Shown here in pieces: positions 7,771 to 10,083 of a DNA stretch of 10,083 bases (position 1 is its first letter; every line of letters starts with the position of its first letter). The DNA is taken from contig BEXV01000473.1 in NCBI GenBank assembly GCA_003118195.1, forward strand, positions 6,254-16,336. The letters are read 5' to 3'. The position numbers and the translations under genes were made by a program. The notes under the pieces were generated by a model. That model had not been told where the DNA came from. It searched no databases and saw only the letters and a program-made list of their open reading frames with translations. The stretch is from Hemicentrotus pulcherrimus (lineage: Eukaryota > Echinodermata > Echinoidea > Camarodonta > Strongylocentrotidae).

Positions 7771-7783
7771 TCATCATCATCAT
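7771..7783 (+). repeat. Short TCA microsatellite
   Basis: Just over four perfect copies of TCA. Too short to be more than a minor simple repeat. Confidence 0.65.
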
Positions 7784-8606
7784 TTATTGCACGATTCACG
7801 ACGAAAATATGACACGTTATTTTATCCATGATCAGGATACACTCTTCTGTTTAATTTTGTCATACTTATATTTTTTCAGCAAAACATGCGTTGTTGACCA
7901 CATTGCTATGGCAACATTGTTGTTCAGTATCGTGACCGTGCATTGTACCTATTTCATTAGGCATTGGGATTCTGTGGAGAAGGCCATTGATCATGTAAGC
8001 AGATTCGAACTTGGTCCATTCATATGTTTGGAATGGGAACTGACCGTAAACTCAATCAATGTTGTTCCAATTAATGCAATGGGCCGCTGTTCATGGGGAT
8101 GCAAGCACGCCTACTGATTTCCTCGTATATGTCCGAATATCCGAACCTTCATAACAAGTTGTAGATGAAATCCTATCGAATAAAAAAAATGCACACTCTG
8201 TTGTAGCTATTGAAAGTTTTCTGCGATTATCTTTTAATGGCCAAATTTCTATTGAGGTTAATTTTGAAGTTTGATGTGATCATTTTCCATCTGCCGACAG
8301 AGGGTTAAATGCAATTTAATCTGTGATTGTATTTATTGTATTTCTGGAATCACATTTTTATCAAGTTTCTCACTGCACCTCGTTTACCGCGATACCAGAT
8401 AAGATTTTTTCTTATTTAAAAAAAATATATTTAAGAGGTGTAAAAAGTTGACTTGGTTAATTTCTGTGTTAGTTGATTGATGTTCTACAAACTTGTTACT
8501 TCGTTTAGAGGTGTAGGAGCAACCCCTCATCCGCCTTGTTTATAAGCGGTATTTCGTATTCCGCCGTAGAATGGCCTGGAGTATACAAAATAACGTGTCA
8601 GATCAA
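7784..8606. other. Stretch with one unsupported 102-codon open frame
   Basis: The plus-strand frame 7809-8117 encodes an unrecognised product with two hydrophobic segments (about residues 11-23 and 32-50). An AATAAA lies 62 bases after its stop (8179-8184), followed by GT-rich sequence. No homology, splice sites or promoter support it, so I do not call it a gene. The rest (8185-8606) is AT-rich, with an A8 run at 8418-8425 and nothing identifiable. Confidence 0.5.
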
Positions 8607-8635
8607 GGAGGTGAGACAATATTTGTCTTACCTCC
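8607..8635. repeat. 29-nt inverted repeat, 13-bp stem with TAT loop
   Basis: Arms 8607-8619 and 8623-8635 pair over all 13 positions, with one G:T wobble (8613:8629), around a 3-base loop. The plus strand contains GAGGTGAGA and the minus strand GAGGTAAGA, so both arms resemble a splice donor. It could be the remnant of a small inverted-repeat transposon, or a cruciform-prone site. Too short for a microRNA precursor. Confidence 0.7.
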
Positions 8636-8646
8636 GTACATGTACG
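8635..8646. repeat. 12-bp perfect palindrome abutting the inverted repeat
   Basis: CGTACATGTACG is self-complementary and shares its first base with the end of the 8607-8635 inverted repeat, so two self-complementary blocks lie side by side. Confidence 0.7.
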
Positions 8647-8960
8647 TAGTGCTCTGGGTTAAAATTCAATAATAGTAGTAGGCTTAAATACATTGTAGTA
8701 TGCCAAATATAACGAGCAATTCATTTTCTCTGCTGGAAGCCGGCTATTCTTACCTTTATGAAAATAATCGGTTTGCAAGTAAGATGTATGGACTCTAAGG
8801 AGGGGCAATGTCCTTTTGATTCCTTCTAGTTATTATAGATGAAGCATCTTTTAAAACAGGTGGGGTCTTAAAGGGGTGCTTGCCCTAATAAGTAGCTCAC
8901 TGAAGATCAATGGCCCTCTATTTGCCAACCTTTCTTCCCGGAACAATAACCCGACACCCT
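8647..8960. other. Gene-free stretch
   Basis: No open frame of note, no recognisable repeat and no RNA gene. Confidence 0.6.
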
Positions 8961-8972
8961 CCTGAGCTCAGG
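8961..8972. repeat. 12-bp perfect palindrome
   Basis: CCTGAGCTCAGG is self-complementary with a central GAGCTC. Function unknown; this length is expected a few times per 10 kb by chance. Confidence 0.65.
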
Positions 8973-8999
8973 TGCACAAAAGAGGGGTCAATAAATGGT

Positions 9000-9017
9000 G
9001 GGTAATGATTATTACCC
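9000..9017. repeat. Short inverted repeat, 7-bp stem
   Basis: GGGTAAT (9000-9006) and ATTACCC (9011-9017) pair around a GATT loop. It is not followed by a T run, so it does not resemble a terminator. Minor structure. Confidence 0.55.
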
Positions 9018-9239
9018 CGGTGAAAGGCCTCCGTCCAAAACATGCCCGTTCACACCGCTTGCATTCTGTTCTTTCTGGTCCTTTATCAACAGCCTTTGAT
9101 CAGGTTCAAATTTACCGACACATTTAGTCCACAATATGCCGAGTTTGCCTATAAGGGATGTGTGAATTAAATGTTGTGCAGGACAATAAACTTCATGTAA
9201 ATAATTCGACTGTTTGTGGAACAAGCTGCAACCGTGGGG
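9018..9239. other. Gene-free stretch
   Basis: The minus open frame at 9012-9254 (80 codons) has no recognisable domain and begins inside the palindrome at 9240-9255. Treated as chance. Confidence 0.55.
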
Positions 9240-9255
9240 TGTGTACCGGTACACA
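9240..9255. repeat. 16-bp perfect palindrome
   Basis: TGTGTACCGGTACACA is perfectly self-complementary, centred on CCGG and flanked by GTAC words. Roughly 0.15 such 16-mers are expected by chance in 10 kb. It does not match a binding motif I know. Confidence 0.75.
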
Positions 9256-9351
9256 ATACGCGTGGTAACGGCATGTTTACCTATCCGATCTTTTCTTGGT
9301 ATTGTCCGTGAAAAGCATCACAAAACCTTATATCACTGAGGTTGAATTAAT

Positions 9352-9412
9352 ATGCAAATTTAGGGCTGTGCGACTGGCGGGAACTGCTCAGATGTTAGGC
9401 ACATGCTAATTA
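9352..9412. promoter_or_regulatory. Octamer, E2F and homeodomain words, candidate
   Basis: ATGCAAAT (9352-9359) is an exact POU/Oct octamer. TGGCGGGAA (9375-9383) contains a strong E2F-type core (TTCCCGCC on minus). TAATTA (9407-9412) is a homeodomain core. All three fall within 61 bases of gene-free DNA. This is a motif-only candidate regulatory fragment with no adjacent gene in the window. Confidence 0.18.
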
Positions 9413-10070
9413 AAAACTACAGGTACTCGCGAGTTCGCAAGCGCGATTCAGTTTTGACACTTCAAGAGTAAGATAAAGCTCACGATTACTTTATCCTATG
9501 GCACAAAGGCTTGTCCATGACATGGTAGAAACGGCTAAACTAATCTCTCGTCTTCTTACGAGTACACGTGTATAATGGCATCTGTCGTTCATTTTAGGTA
9601 TTCCTGCTTTTATGAACTTTATTAAACGTCACTCACACATTTTTCTGTATAACAGTATATGTTATACCTGATGTTCAGGCCTAAAATATTACGTAGCTCT
9701 TTTGTCATTCCATCAAGTTCCAGTAAATGTCGAGTCCTGATAAAAAATAAATAGTTTTTAAAAGAACTTTATCAAAGCTATTATGTTAAACTATCAAAAG
9801 TGGAACAAAGAACCAATTGACGCTGAATCACGTGATAATTAGGGAGGGTAAAATGGGGGGCTTGGGAGATACTGACAAACTTCATCTTCAGATTTCGGGT
9901 TAAGTACCTGCTCAATGGTTATTGGTCGTTGTCACTGGTAGTGACATTGACTGCTTATATTATGGACATTCACGATTATTGCTGATATTTGAGAAAGGTG
10001 TACCACACAATATTTCCGCTGTACCGGAAAGGTTTACCTACGTCGTAAAACAAACGGCGTGGCGGAGTAA
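9413..10070. other. Gene-free stretch with scattered motifs
   Basis: No gene is supportable. Visible items: inverted GATA-like words in a 7-bp stem (9472-9478 and 9489-9495), a CACGTG E-box (9565-9570), a 7-bp stem GTATAAC/GTTATAC (9647-9653, 9661-9667), CCAAT (9812-9816), and a 10-bp palindrome ATCACGTGAT (9827-9836) holding TCACGTGA, the site type of MITF/TFEB and USF factors. Each is individually near chance level. Confidence 0.5.
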
Positions 10071-10083
10071 GGGGGGGGGGGGG
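10071..10083 (+). repeat. G homopolymer at the window edge
   Basis: At least 13 consecutive G residues run to the last base, so the true length is unknown. Poly-G of this length is uncommon in animal DNA and hard to sequence; it may mark the edge of a contig or an assembly gap. Confidence 0.85.

Noticed and set aside
9000..9017. Intrinsic transcription terminator
   Set aside because: The 7-bp stem is not followed by a T run, and the genome is judged eukaryotic.
9012..9254. 80-codon minus-strand open frame
   Set aside because: It starts within a perfect palindrome and shows no domain or conserved motif.
1..10083. CRISPR array, phage, integron or bacterial operon
   Set aside because: No regularly spaced direct repeats, no dense same-strand coding, and no recognisable prokaryotic proteins anywhere in the window.
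1..10083. Reverse transcriptase, integrase or DDE transposase fragments
   Set aside because: Scanning the open frames supplied by the sequence gave no RT YXDD-type or transposase-like motif in a plausible context. Highly decayed copies would need a profile search.

Overview
The window looks like non-coding DNA from a eukaryotic nuclear genome, intergenic or intronic, most likely from a marine invertebrate. Both strands are full of stops. The longest ATG-initiated open frame is about 100 codons, and none of the open frames translates to a protein family I recognise. There are no operons, no ribosome-binding-site spacing, and no phage or plasmid genes, so this is not a bacterial or archaeal window. 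The base composition is AT-rich by eye, with scattered CpG-richer patches.

The one element I can identify with good confidence is a short interspersed element (SINE) at about 5394-5597 on the + strand. Its head derives from a tRNA, most like tRNA-Thr with a UGU anticodon, and it has intact RNA polymerase III A and B boxes. The body and tail resemble, from memory, tRNA-derived SINEs abundant in sea urchins. With the overall composition, this makes an echinoderm, probably a sea urchin, the best guess for the host. That is inference and not a database match.

Region by region: 1-2836 is AT-rich gene-free DNA with a long perfect palindrome (1140-1155), two perfect CArG boxes (797-806, 1215-1224) and a short TTA/TTG microsatellite. 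Positions 2880-3240 form a CpG-dense patch ending its densest part at a good splice-donor-like sequence (3035), the best candidate for a promoter or first exon. Positions 3241-4720 hold palindromes, a YY1-like motif pair with a 54-codon open frame, and a compact cluster of transcription-factor-like words. A 58-nt pre-miRNA-like hairpin lies at 4717-4774. A polypurine mirror tract (5254-5284) precedes the SINE. Positions 5598-7500 show almost nothing except a CTCF-like word. A hairpin with five nuclear-receptor-type half-sites lies at 7512-7585. The right third carries a 29-nt near-perfect hairpin (8607-8635), several perfect palindromes (8635-8646, 8961-8972, 9240-9255) and an octamer/E2F/homeodomain word cluster (9352-9412). 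The window ends inside a run of at least 13 G.

No genes can be shown to work together here. The most useful leads are the hairpin at 4717-4774, the SINE, the CpG-dense patch at 2880-3034 and the half-site cluster at 7512-7585. I found no convincing evidence of an undescribed multi-gene system.
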